From the NCBI GenBank assembly GCA_964057225.1, contig OZ059894.1, positions 10,922,131 through 10,986,130 on the forward strand: a stretch of DNA of 64,000 nucleotides, written 5' to 3'. The notes beneath the pieces are model-generated. The model worked only from the letters and a program-made list of their open reading frames with translations, did not search any database and was not told where the DNA came from. The translations under genes and the position numbers were made by a program. Origin of the DNA: Auanema rhodensis. Lineage: Eukaryota; Nematoda; Chromadorea; Rhabditida; Rhabditidae. Positions 39,554-52,400 of this stretch are shown here, one piece after another (position 1 is the stretch's first letter; each line of letters begins with the position of its first letter).

Positions 39554-42500
39554 TTATTGACGTAGAGAATGTTGGTCCCGAGAGACTACAATATTAAACT
39601 ATAAAAGTAACAGAAGCCCAAAGGCAGCGAGAACATAAAGAAATATCGAGGTATTTACAGAGTTACCAGATAGTATGTGTACATGATCAAAGTATAACAA
39701 AGACATGAGGAAATAAAGATTTGTGAACAAATGAGAAATACAGTTTTGGTCATGTGGTCACTTTTGAATCGATTTAGTTCTATATTGCTATAGATTTTTA
39801 GAGACAGCAGAATATTACAATATTGATTCGAAAGTGACCTGCAACTCTAACTAGTATATGAACAATTTGAAAAGAACAATAGTAGATAGCAGAAAACAAA
39901 CAAAGCATAGGTAATTATAAATACATTTAATCACTTAATATTTGATAGTTGTCAGGTTTAACAGGTAAAGGTTGAGGTTGGGGTTGATAAAAGAAGCTAA
40001 ACAGATAATGAAAAACCTAGCAACTATTGAGATATTAACAACATAATACATAAAGAAGAAATTGGTTAATTTTCTTGCTGAGATTGTGAAGGCTTGGAGA
40101 ATTGGCGGTTTCCGGATACATGTTCCACGTAGATATCGCGAGCCCAGCGGATAACGTCGCTGACAATGAGTTTCTCCATCAAATGGTTGTATCGTCGGCC
40201 AATTCCTAGCGAAGCGAGTGCTTTTCCGTTCAAAGGATCCATGGTACCAAGAGCTCCAACCACGTAGGCTTCCAGTGATGTCTTGTATCCCTTTTCTTCC
40301 AGCTTTTTCTTCAATTCAGCATACTTCGTTTCTTTGTCCAGTCTTGCTTTAGCTAACGCCAAACTCCGGTTTTCATAGCTTACAACTACATCTACTATGG
40401 AACAAGTCATATGCTTGTCATTGATTATTGCTATGTCCGGACGAAGCGATGTCATACCAGGTATTTGTTGGTTGATATAGATTTTAGCGTCTTTAGGCTT
40501 CTTGGCAGCTTTCACTAGACGATTCATGATTTCATTATGCCTTAGTTGGACAGCTTCTGAATGAGCATTACAGCGTCCAAAAACGTGTGCAGCTGATTCA
40601 TTCTGATATCCACATCTACGACATCTTCGGTCTCCATCTCCGTGGCGGCGACATCCGTTAAGTTGAAGCACGTTGAGCCGGGCTTTGTGGATGAATCTCC
40701 AATCGGCAAACCTGATGAAGTCACCACGAGCCAGATAGTGATTAGATGAGTTCCGGATAATAGATGTTTCAAAGACTCGTCCTTGATCTGGTTTTTCACG
40801 AAGTGAACGAATTTCTTCACTCCAAAGAGCTTGTCGAAGTGCCTTCTTAACGAACCGAGGATTGAGTGGTCGGTTGTCAAGTTGCAATCCTTAAGCAGCT
40901 TCTTCAGTGATGTTCCAGTTGATGTTAATGGAGGATTTTAGACGTCTTGTTGCGGCCCTTACTCTAGTCCAAGTTGATGAAACGTCAGCAGTATAGGTAT
41001 CAAAAATTCCTTCAATGCTTCCGTTGTAATATTCAGTGATGTTCTGAGTTGTTGGTGCTGCTTTAATCCTAGATTGAACTGCGTGCACCGCATCAGAGTA
41101 CGCAATCGACTGAACTAGCGGGTCCTTGGAATTTAGGATCATTTGGGCGTGGGCTAGCTGACAGCAGTCACTGAGCTTCTGGAGCTTTGTGAAACCAAGT
41201 CCACCGTGAGTGGTGGGGATGTAGAGTGGTTCCGCACTTGCTCGTTGGGGCAGATGAAGCCATTGACGGCCGCATCTACTAAGGTGTTGATCGAAGCTTA
41301 CTAGTTTGTCCTTGCTGACTTTTCCGTTAGTCATATGAAAGTCCATACAGGGGAGAATAAACTGTCTTACTGCGTCCGCTTTTTGCCAGTCAGTTAGTTT
41401 AGACTCGTGGATCTTTCTGAGATCTTGATTCATCTTGATCATGATGTCGTCGGCGGTGTACTGTAGATGCATTCCAGTAGGTACTCCTAAGTGACTGTAT
41501 GCATCGTACTTGTCGAGAGAAGGCATGACTTCGCCTTGAATGATGAAGTTGGTGGTGGTAATTTTTCCTTGGTTGAACATCAAACTAGCGCATTTGGGAG
41601 GTTTGAACTTGAGTCCTAGGTTGGAAGCAGAGGCGGATGTTACTTCGAGCGCTTTTTGAAGGTCAGACTCCGAGTTGCTTATGAGCACTAGGTCATCAGC
41701 ATAGGCGAGAACTCGAATGTTTGAGTCGTGAAGCTTGTATCCTTCAGTAGAATGTTCAATTGCTTTAATCAAGGGTTCGATGGCTAGATTGAAGAGTATC
41801 GGAGAGATAGGCGAACCCTGTAGCACTCCAGCTTCGATCTTGATTGGTTCCGTGTTAATTGATCCAGCGGAAACTATAGTAGAAGCACCCCTATAAGTTT
41901 CCAGAATCCGAGAAACAGCAATAGGTCCGAGTCCTGACCAGCGTAGCGAGCATTCTAAAGATGAATGCGGAAGGGATCCGAAGGCATTAGCAAGATCAAG
42001 CCATGCTATGGCAATCTTTTTACGGTTCCTTCTGGCGTCTGCTATTGCTGATTGGAGGATGTAATTGTGCTCCGTGCATCCCGGTGCTGAGATGAAGCCT
42101 TTTTGAGCAGGTGAAATTCTTTTTTCGGCCACTGTCCAACGGTGAAGTCTTAAAGTTATACAGGCTGAGTACAGCTTTCCAATGGTGTTTCCGAGGGAGA
42201 TAGGTCTCCAATTGGTGACCTCAGCTTTATCTCCTTTTTTGTGTAGAAGTACCGTCTTTGAGATCTTCCAGCCGTCTGGCACGTACGACAAGTCGTGTAC
42301 CAAGTTGAAGATTCTAGACAGTACATGTCCATGCTTGTCCATTTTCCTCCAGTGGGAGTATCGTATACGATCGTTCCCTGGAGCAGTGTCGCTACACTTT
42401 TTCAGATGCTTCCATATTTCCTTCGGAGTGAAGGCGCCTTCAAGGGGCTCATCAGATGAGCAGGCTTCAGGCTGAAGCGTCGGCATTTCCATACTGTGTG

Positions 42501-43493
42501 AGCTAGAAGCATGCACAGTGCTGAAGTGAGCAGTCAGGGTAGACTTGTCGATGGTACAAGCTTCATATGGAAGATTCAAGACGTTCCTATAGGCCTTCTT
42601 CTTATTAGCTCTCCAGAGCTTCTGAATCTTCATTGCTTTTATCTTGTCCAATTCGGGAGACTCTATTTCCGCTCGACCTCTGTTGCCACTAGTTCTGTGA
42701 AGAGGTCGCGACGCTGGAGGAAGGGTACTCTGAATCTCCGATGTTATCACCTGCAGAGCATGTTCAAAGTCAACTGAATCAATTACTCGATTCAGAATTC
42801 TAATCCACGCTAATTGGGTGTCGGACATATCGATGGAATTACCCGGCGTACGATCTTCTAATATAGGACGCCCAGAGTCGCTCGCCGTATCCCTTACGGG
42901 TGTTGCGGGTGCGGTCGCGGGGACGCGGGAACCAATCGATTCTGGTACAAGGTCCATTTCCTGTGGCACCATGTCGCTCCGATCGATTGACTGATCGGGG
43001 AGCGTCATTTCCGGTGAAGGAGAATGACGGGCCATTCGGATGCGTAGGACTCTTGCAGGCGTGCTAGGGGAAACAGAAGAGGCAAGTGTGCGTGCAACAG
43101 ACGAACAAGGCTCATTATCTCTAATGTGCTTGTTTATAAATTTTAAGTCACGTACTATGCTACATCCTCTGCATCCAAATTCCATGTTCATTTTGTGCTC
43201 AATTCTTAGATGTTTGGAGAGCGCCGCGTGGTTGCCATAACTTCTTGGGATCGGTAGGCAGGCTTCACAGTTGAATGGGGCTTGAAGAGGGACCATTAAA
43301 ACCTGAGATGCGCCACCTTCGATGACTCTTCTCACGGGCATTATGAAATACAAGGAATATAAATATGGTAAGTTGAAAAAAAATTAGTTAAAACATTAAC
43401 TTATATTACCAGCAACTTTGTAGTTTGATCGCTTCTCCCAGAGATGGTCAGTACGTAGTTTGAACTTGCTCTGGTGTCTCAAATAACTCGTCT
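39554..43493 (-). mobile_element. Utopia D, full-length copy of a second family
   Basis: About 3.9 kb with a different 3' UTR from A-C, yet the same insertion site in U2. The 5' end meets a 50-bp U2 duplication (43494-43543). The ORF has one in-frame stop. Confidence 0.9.
40066..43341 (-). pseudogene. Utopia D ORF, interrupted by one nonsense codon
   Basis: Native ATG at 43341 (MPVRRVIEGGASQV). The frame runs to a TAA at 40893-40891 and continues in the same frame to 40066, about 1092 codons in all, the same length as the Utopia A protein. N-terminal fingers: CEACLPIPRSYGNHAALSKH and CRGCSIVRD. RT: LDLANAFGSLPH, GVLQGSPISPILFNL, AYADDLVLIS. After the stop: CRRHGDGDRRCRRCGYQ knuckle and endonuclease RPDIAIINDKH … SIVDVVVSYENR. 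Similar to copy A throughout but clearly a different family. The stop separates RT from the endonuclease, so this copy should be unable to move alone. Confidence 0.9.
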
Positions 43494-43543
43494 ATTGTGA
43501 ACCAATGGAACACATATCGAAGGTTAATTCGATAAGAACGATT
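43494..43543 (-). repeat. 50-bp target-site duplication of U2 between Utopia D and C
   Basis: Same part of U2 as 17010-17066 but 7 bp shorter. 5' flank of D and 3' flank of C. Confidence 0.85.
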
Positions 43544-44967
43544 AATGGTTTATTGAATAACTAATGTTATGAAACAATAAATAACCAATAAAAAAGAGCC
43601 CAGAATCGGGGAGACGGTATTACCAGTACAACTTAAAACAGCAAGTGATTAAAAAGTACAAAATAAAACACATTACCAACAGAGGCTAAAACGACTCAAG
43701 AGTCGGGGGAGTGGGTTAAAAAAAGTAATGAATAACAAAAAAAATGAATAATAAAGCAGAACAGTGAAAAGTAAATATCAAGTGCCGCTATGATCAAACA
43801 ATTTGAGTGCCTACGGCAATGGTGTTAAAAATAAACAACAAAATACATGTACCAATGAAGGTCAGAAAGAGAGAAAGAAAAAAGACAAAAATAAGTAATA
43901 CAAAAAGTAAAAAATATATTACAATCAAATCACAAACAAGTCAATGGATAATTTCTTCTTCATACTGCCTTACACCAGAAACATGTTCCACGTAGATATT
44001 CCTGGCCCACTTGATGGTATCGGCGACGACGAGCTTCTCCATTAGCCGGTTGTAGTGGCTGCTGATCTTGAGTGATCGGAGGGCTTGTACGTTGAGCGGG
44101 TCCATAGTTCCAAGCATTCCTACGACATACGCTTCTACACTAGTCTTATAACCAAGACATTGGTATTGGCTGGCTATGTCAGCATATTTCCTCTCCTTTA
44201 TCATACGCGCGGCTATCATGGCTTGTCGGCGGTTTTCATAGCTCACTGTAACATCAACGATACTACAGTGTTTTGCGTCATGATCGACCACTACTATGTC
44301 AGGTCGGAGTGTACTATTAATGCCAGGAAGAGGCTGGTTAGTGTAAACTTCTCCGTTTTTAGGCTCTGGCAGGGCTTTGATAAGACGGTCCACGATGTTG
44401 TTGTGGCGGAGTTGGATTGCTCTCGTGTGAAAGTGGCAGTGTCCAAGAACATGTGCAGCAGTTTCGTTGGGGTAACTACACCTGCGGCACTGTTTGTTTC
44501 CTTCTCCGTGTCTTCTACAGCCATTGAGCTGGAGAGTATTAAGTCGAGCCTTGTGGATGAATCGCCAATCAGCAAACCGTATGAAATCTCCCTTCGCCAT
44601 AAAGTGATTGGACGCTTTGTTGAGCATTGTGACATCAAAGACTTTCCCTTGATCCGGTTTTTGAAGAAGGATCCGAAGGTCTTTCAGCCATAATGCACGT
44701 CGCAGGCTTCTGTGGCATAGTGAAGGTGTTAACAGTTGGTTGTTTAGATTGAGTTCTAAACCACTTTCGAGGCATGTCCAGTTAGCGTTGATGAGTTTCT
44801 TGAGTTGACGCATCGCTACTCTTACTCTAGTCCAGATGGAGGAAACATCAGATGTTTCGGTGTCGAAAATGCCATCAACGGAACCGTTGTAATATGCAGC
44901 TGTCTCATCGTTACTGGCTTGACGTTTAATCCTTTTTGATGCTACTTTTATTGAGTCTTGATGCTAC
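43544..44967 (-). mobile_element. Utopia C, 5'-truncated copy (A/B family)
   Basis: Same family as A and B, truncated in the region after RT. 3' junction at U2 nucleotide 39/40, 5' junction directly at nucleotide 38, so U2 is neither lost nor duplicated here. Confidence 0.9.
43941..44967 (-). pseudogene. Utopia C partial ORF (knuckle and endonuclease)
   Basis: The open frame covers the last third of the protein: HRSLRRALWLKDLR, CRRHGEGNKQCRRC, RPDIVVVDHD and DVTVSYENRR. A few substitutions separate it from A and B (for example SYPNETAAH for SYSNETAAH). No start or RT, hence non-autonomous. Confidence 0.85.
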
Positions 44968-45005
44968 ACTACACTTTGATCTTAGCCAAAAGGCCGAGAA
45001 GCGAT
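44968..45005 (-). pseudogene. U2 snRNA 5' fragment (nucleotides 1-38)
   Basis: ATCGCTTCTC … AAAGTGTAGT on the minus strand; defines the left edge of the Utopia cut site to the base. Confidence 0.92.
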
Positions 45006-45447
45006 ACAGCATAGCCATGAGTATCAAAGACATCAAGCAAATGTATCGTACTTGTTACGAGTGCACTCTCTGATTTGAATATAAAAGTGTGGTTTTACAA
45101 TCTTGACTGTACAGGTCATAAATGGCTCATATAAACTGTGGATTTACTCAACTTTTGGACTTATTTTTTTCTTATTCGAAGCGCTGCACTTTTTTCTATT
45201 CTTTTTATTCAAATACTTGTATATAGTTTTATATGTACGGTTGCAAAGTTTCCGAATATTTTATATATTTTTATACAATAATTAGGAGAAGGTTAATACA
45301 ATGAAATCTCCCAACTTTACAGTGTTTGTATTGCTTACAGTATCTAGAACAACCACTCTTGTAATATTAGAGCACATATCAATCAACAACTTTTTCTAGT
45401 TATCAAAGCTTTTTTATTTCTTCAAGATATTTCAAATAAAATATAAA
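45006..45447 (-). other. Short 5S-U2 spacer
   Basis: Non-coding; near identical to 19074-19515. Confidence 0.75.
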
Positions 45448-45566
45448 AGCTTACGACACCCGGGATTCCCAAGCCGTCTCCGATCCAAGTACTAACCGAG
45501 CCCAACGTTGCTTGACTTGCCAGATCGGACGGGATGGCGTACTTTCAACGTGGTATGGTCGTAAGC
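45448..45566 (-). rRNA. 5S ribosomal RNA
   Basis: 119 nt, one substitution from the other copies (GGGCTCGG in place of GGGCCCGG). Ends pair and the internal region is conserved. Confidence 0.94.
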
Positions 45567-45807
45567 AATGTTATATTCTTCATTATCAGTTATATCACTC
45601 TAAATCTTGTTGTTAATAGTTAGGACCACAAAGAAAACAACAGGAACAGTAACAAATGAAATGCCCAAACTTTACAGTGTTCGAGTTATTTACAGTATCT
45701 AAGACTACCTCTGTCGTGTTATTAGAGCAAACATTCGATTAACAACAACTTTTTTTTAGTTATCAAAGCTTTTTTATTTCTTCAAAAAATTTCAAATAAA
45801 ATATAAA
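45567..45807 (-). other. Array spacer between two 5S genes
   Basis: Contains a diverged, shortened copy of the 5S downstream spacer (TTAGAGCAAACATTCGATTAACA). No U2 gene here, so two 5S copies are adjacent. Confidence 0.7.
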
Positions 45808-45863
45808 AGCTTACGACACCCGGGATTCCCAAGCCGTCTCCGATCCAAGTACTAACCGGGCCC
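45808..45863 (-). pseudogene. 5S rRNA 3' part, split by BEL element
   Basis: 56 nt. With 56084-56146 (63 nt) it accounts for all 119 nt of a 5S gene. GGCCC (45859-45863) is repeated at 56079-56083. Confidence 0.95.
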
Positions 45864-46191
45864 TGTCACGGTCAACGTGAAAATACGAACTTTATTGTGT
45901 TAACGTTTTGTTGTATTTTTTGTATTAACTCCACCCCCTTTAACCATCTGGTGCCTCCCTATAAAAGGGAGAACCAAATGGTTAAAATTTTCATGTCTCA
46001 CCAATTTTGTATTGATTTTAGGATTTCTTGGAATTTCTAGAATCAATCCACTTGTTCACTTTACTGTTGTTGCATTTATTGAATAAACCTTTCTTCATTT
46101 AACTTGTCTTAACGCATAATACCGCACTCATACGAACCGACTCCATACTTGGACTGATACTTGGAGGTAAAAGTCCAGTTGTCAAGCGACA
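45864..46191 (+). repeat. 5' LTR of BEL element (328 bp)
   Basis: TGTCACGGTC … AAGCGACA. TATA box CCTATAAAAGGG (about 45957) and AATAAACC (about 46081). Confidence 0.95.
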
Positions 46192-46193
46192 TT

Positions 46194-46211
46194 TGGCGAC
46201 CACGGCAGGAT
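46194..46211 (+). other. Primer-binding site, tRNA-Arg type
   Basis: TGGCGACCACGGCAGGAT, two bases after the LTR, complements the 3' end of an arginine tRNA (…TCCTGCCGTGGTCG plus CCA), from memory. Confidence 0.7.
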
Positions 46212-46246
46212 ATTTCAGTTGCTTACTGATAAGGAAAGTTTAAAAC

Positions 46247-46339
46247 AAAGGTTATATAGAACCGCCGGAGAAATAAATTCCGAAGAACATTGTGTTAAAG
46301 GTTATATAGAACCGCCGGAGAAATAAAATTCCGAAGAAC
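46247..46339 (+). repeat. 50-bp period direct repeat in BEL leader
   Basis: AAAGGTTATATAGAACCGCC … GAAGAAC occurs twice, 50 bp apart, between primer site and gag. May be a packaging or translation element; unproved. Confidence 0.75.
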
Positions 46340-46439
46340 TCGTAGAAAATCCGAGTTGACAAGAAATCACTTGTCAAGAAACAATAAGACGATAAAAATA
46401 TCGCTGAATCTGAAATATCCATTGAGGAAGGCTAAAATA

Positions 46440-49400
46440 ATGTCCTCCGCTCAAAGATATATTCTCCAAATGGGGAGAGAATTAGAATTTTTGAATAAAC
46501 TGAATTCTAAAGTTGAAAACTATAAGAAAATGACCGATTACTCAGAATTGTCTGAGCCGGTAAATCAAATTATTGCGCAAGAGAATGAATGTGCAAGAGT
46601 TAAAAATTACTTGAATATTTTGGAGAATAAACTCCAATCAATTGAAACCATTGAAATAAATTTTCAAAGAGTTTGTGAGCTTTTAGAAGAAGAGCTCCAA
46701 AAAGAATTAAACAAAAAATTTACAAAAATCGAAGAAGGTGAAAAAGGAGACATCCGTGGCAATGCCACGTTAATAATTCTGGAATTAAATGACAAGTTGA
46801 TATTCTTAAAAAACCTCATTGATAAAAATAAAGAAAAAATCAAAGATATGGAAATACAACTTGAATTACAACAACTTCGGGAAAGAGTTGAATATACAGA
46901 AGAAAAAGAATATGAAAATTGTACAAACGAGGTACAAGAAAAACAAAACAGTTTACCCGATCAGGTAGTGCATGATCAGCATGTTAATGAAGTAAGACTG
47001 ATTAACCAAATACTGCAAAGACCCGTATTAAAAACTCCAACCTTTGACGGTACTCCGGAAAAATTCCCTTTATTCTGGGATAGATTCATGAGAATGATTG
47101 ATAACAATGAATCTTTCTCTATAAGTGAAAAAGTGAACTTCCTATGTGAGTCCTTATCAGGTGAAGCCGAATATCTTCTTAGGGGAATTCCCGGTACCGA
47201 AGAAAACTATGAGTTTATGAAAAATTGTTTGAAGGAAGAATATTCCTCATACGCTGTTGATACAGCAACGCTGATCAACAAGTTGAATAAGGTGCCAAAA
47301 GCTTCAAGACGAGCCGATAGTTGTGCTCAAACGCTAAGAGAGATAAAAGCTCTGCTGCGACAGATTCAAGCGGCGGGAGGATCTTTAACCAAAGAGCTTT
47401 ATGTTGCTACCGTACTCAATAAATTCCCATTTGAAATAATCAAAGATATTCACATCAAACAAAATTTTGAATGGTCCCACGAGAAAATCATTGAACATAT
47501 TTCGGCGCAAGTAAAACTACTACAGATGACTGAAAACACTGAATCACTGTATCTCAGTAACAATGAAAAAAGTAAAAATCCAGATGGTGATCAAACTAAA
47601 AAACAATTTCGATTGAATGAAGTTAAGGATTTGAAACAAAGAAGGAATTGCGTTTTTTGCGCGAACAATTCACACAATAGCCATATGTGTCCTATTGAAA
47701 CAACGGAAAAAAGGAAAATTTTAAGAGAAAAAAGGCTATGTTATGTATGCTTTGCAGACAATCATCAAAGCAAAAACTGCACATGGCCAAAGTTTAAATG
47801 CAACAGCTGTCATGATGATCACAACATTTCAGTTTGTTACCAAAATAAAAGAAATCAGAATAGAAATGGAGTCATCACCAACATTTCTTTACAAAGGGGT
47901 AATGATGAAGAAAAGACCAGAAATAATCAAACAATTATTCCAAAGAAAGCACATGAAGAACCCACAAGTTTAACCACAATTGTTGGTAATCATGACGTAG
48001 AAAAAGGCCAAATAATTTTACGAACAGCAAAAGCAAATTTGTTCAATTACAATAGCGATAGTTATGAGAAAGTTAACATTATTTTTGATGATTGTTCTCA
48101 ACGATCTTTTATCAGAGAAGATCTAGCAAAAAGGATGAAACTACCAGTTAAATCCAAACAAAGAAAAACATTTCATGGTATTGGAGGAATGAAACATTCT
48201 CATGTTTCAAGTATAGTAAACACAATATTCTATACTAAAGAGAAAAATTTAATTGTAACTGAAATGCTCACTAAGCCAAAAATCAGTTCCCACATATATA
48301 GTCCTTATCTTTCAAGAAAGGATTTGAGCTTCATTAAAGAAAATAATATTATATTAGCCAATACCGATACAAATGGGGAAGTTTTTGAACCGGATGTTTT
48401 GATTGGACAAGATAGATTAAAATTGTTCGTAAAAGACAATGAAGAATTCAGACTTCCCTCTGATCTTTTATGTAAAGGATCTGTATTTGGAACTCTTATA
48501 AATGGAGAAACTAAACTTGAAAAAATTGTAACTCTGTGTAGCATTGAAGAGGAACAAAGTCATGAACCACCTCCAGAAACAAAACTGAAAGAACTTTTCC
48601 TTATCGATACTATTGGAATAAGCACCATAGTAGATAACAATGCAGAAGCAGAGAATTATCTTAAAGAATATAGTAAAGAACTATCCATTAAAGCCGGGAG
48701 AATTGAAGCTCCGTTTCCATTTAAAAATTATTTGAATAAATTGAAAAATAATAAATGGCCAGCTTTTCATAGATTCATGACATTATGGAAAAATCTACAC
48801 TCTAATAAAGAACAACTAGAATGGTATAAAAAATTAATAAATGAATACATTCAAAAAGGAATTATCGAGCCAATTGTTGATGAATCAGCCGAAGATGGAT
48901 TTTTCTTACCACATCATGGAGTGTGGAGAAAAGAAAAAGCTCGACCTTTAAGAATCGTGTTTGATGCTTCAGCAAAACAAAAAAATAGTCCATCGTTGAA
49001 CCAAGTTATGCATTCAGGCCAAACATTTATTCACAAAATTCATGATATATTAATAAAATGTAGAAAAAGTCCAATAATAATAACCTGCGACATTGAGTCA
49101 GCATTTTTACAAATAAGTATTAAAGAAGAGCACAGAAAATATTGTAAATTTTTCTGGATTAGAAACGAAAATGAATCGGTAAATAAATATAACGTCATGA
49201 CATACCAATTCAAACGGCTACCATTTGGTATAACAGCGTCCCCGGGTATATTAAGCATGAGCTTAGCTTGGTACCTCAATAATCATACCGACCCTTACGC
49301 TAGTCACTTGCTCGATTCTTTATATGTTGACAATATAATTTTATATGCAAACAGTGTTGAAGAAGCTAAGATAAAATGCGAAAAAGCCAAGAAAATCTTA

Positions 49401-52400
49401 CAAGGCATTTCTATGAATTTAAGAGAATTTATGAGCAACAATCCAAAAGTTACTGAAGATATGAACAATGAAGACAAATACCCACATAATACTACCAAAA
49501 TTTTGGGTTTAAATTATGATACAAAATTAGATTTATTCGTTCTTATACTTAAATTAAAGAAATTTGAAATCAATACGCACAGGAACATGTTAAGTCAAAT
49601 ACATTCAATATTTGATCCATTAGGTATGGCAAGCCCATTGATTTTACCATTAAAATTATTATTAAGAGAATCAAGTGATCAATTCAAGGGTTGGGATGTT
49701 GAATTACCCCAAGAAATAACACATAAATGGAATTTAGTCATAAATGAATTATTAAATGAAAAGGAATTGAGACTTGAAAGAAAGTTAAACCTGAATGACT
49801 CTATATTATGGGTATTTACTGATGCTAGTAAACTAGCCATTGCTGCCTGCACATACATTGAAACCAATGGTAAAATAAGCCAACTTGTAAGCGGAAAGTC
49901 GAAAATTGCAAAAAAGGGAAATCTAACTATCCCAAGACTAGAACTCATTGCCATACTATTAGGTATTATGTTAGCTGATAATATCACATCTACAACCAAT
50001 CACCTTAAAACTGTACACGTAGCCAGTGACAGTAAGGTAGCCTTACATTGGATAGCTAACCATCAGAAAACTTTACCACCATATGTAGGCTGTCGCGTCG
50101 ACAATGTAAGGAAGTATATAGATAAATTGAAGGAAAATAACATTAAAATCAAACTTTTTCATGTGAATGGTGATTATAACCCAGCCGATATTGGTTCTCG
50201 AGGAGCTTGTCTCCAAGAACTAAGTGATTCTATGTGGATTAAAGGACCACAATGGTTAACCCAAACAAAGTCACACATTGAAGAAATTGAATATGAGCCT
50301 ATTTGGAATATAACAACCTTGATCGATACCGTTGAACAACAACAAATAACACAAATACCAGTTGAAGATATATTCAAATTACGTAGCAACAACTATACCT
50401 TACTGAAAACTATAGTTAAATTAAGTAAATTCTTGAGACATTGGATCATAAAAGTACATCCCACAGCTATAACAAGGTTAAATAAAGTAATGCAATTAGA
50501 TGAAAACTGGCAAACTACAGCTAATGATATTGAGATTATAACCAAACTACTAATAAGTAAAGCACAACAGCATGTAACAATAGATCTCCTCACGAAAAAA
50601 CATGAAGGTTTTGTATTTTTTCTCGATGAAGAAATAATCAGAGTTCGTAGTAGATTGAACAACTCGGAATTACCGTTTGAAACTCAAAATCCCATATATC
50701 TTCCAAGGGATTCTCCGTACACAGAACACATAATTATGCATTTACACAGAGAATGCATGCACCAAGGAAGAGATTTTGTTCTAACACTCTTGCGTCAAAA
50801 ATACTTTTTAAATAAACCATCAAGCATAGTCAGATCAGTTCTCAAAACATGCACAATCTGCAATAGATACAACGCTTTGCCGTTTGGAACGTCCTTAATG
50901 CCAGCATTGCCTAAGGATAGAGTAATTCTAACAAAACCATTCATGAGTACAGGTTGTGACTTATTAGGTCCAATAACCATAAAGGATGGTAAAAAGATAT
51001 TTATATGTCTGTTTACTTGTTTAGCTATAAGAGCTATACACTTAGAAATAGTTTTTGACCAATCAACAAAGGCATTCTTAAACGCTTTCGAAAGGTTCAT
51101 TGGAAGAAGAGGTATTCCAGAAATAATACGAAGCGATAATGGAGGAAATTTCTTATTAAGTGCTAAAGTAATAGAATTTTACACAGAAAACCATGAATCT
51201 AAAAATGAAAAAACATTAACCAATTATCTTGCCGAAAAGAATATTAAATGGTACTTCAACACACCACAGGCTCCATGGAAAGGTGGAACATGGGAAAGAC
51301 TAGTAGGACTAACAAAGTTAGCACTATACAAAACAATTGGAAATAGATTAATGTCAATTGATGATATACATACAGTAATTGTAAAAATCGAAACAATTTT
51401 GAATACTCGCCCGCTTACACATCCGAACCCATCCAACCTGAACATTTTGCCTATCAGACCTTGTGATTTTTTAAACCGTTCCATCAGGTTTACACTTTCT
51501 TCAAACGTATCGAATACCCGAATTTATGATAAAACTATCAATAGCAGGACAATACAAACTATAGAGCAAGCCATTGAAGCAATAGAGTTATCTAACGATG
51601 TAACTCAATTATTCTGGAAAAAATTCTATTCAGAGTATTTACTGTATCTTAGAGATATTTACAAACACAACAGAAAACAACCTGCAACGAACGCTAAGAA
51701 ACCACAAGAAGGCGAAGTTATTATAATACAAAATGAGGATTCAAGTAGAGGTAAATGGAAATTAGGACGCATAATAGAACTAATAAAAAGTGCAGATGGG
51801 GAAGTTAGATCTGCAAAACTAATAACTGGCACTGGTCTCATAACAACTCGTTCATTAAATCACATATATCCACTAGAAGTGAGAAACGCAGAAGCAGCAC
51901 CGTTTGCGTCAGAACCTCACTCAATGAGATACAATAAAAAATACCAAGTGAATCCATTTTTAATCACCGGGACGGTAACACAAAAAGGAAATCGGGTTGA
52001 AAATATTGAAATTATTGAAAATACTCAAGAAAGTGAACAAAGTAACAATGTAATACCACTCGAAATCTATACACCCAACATGAATATCATCAACGACGCA
52101 GGAGACGAAAATGATGCTAATAATACGAACTTAGAACAAGAGGAAGATCAAACAAATGAGATAACTCTTCAAACCGAAAATGAATCCAAACCTTCAAATC
52201 TAAATAGATGGTTCAGAACAAAAACACAGGGTAGTCAAGCAGCGGTAAGAAGTTATTTTAAGAAAAATAAAATAAAAACAAATGTTCCAAAAGTAGCTCT
52301 TCTTGGAATAATTCCAACGATTGAGGCTACATGCCAATCCTCTGAATTGCTTACAGCGGAAGCATTATATTTCCCACAATGTAATCCATTAACGACTTTG

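Noticed and set aside
46356..46439. Upstream TTG-started extension of the BEL polyprotein
   Set aside because: No ATG; the first good start is 46440.
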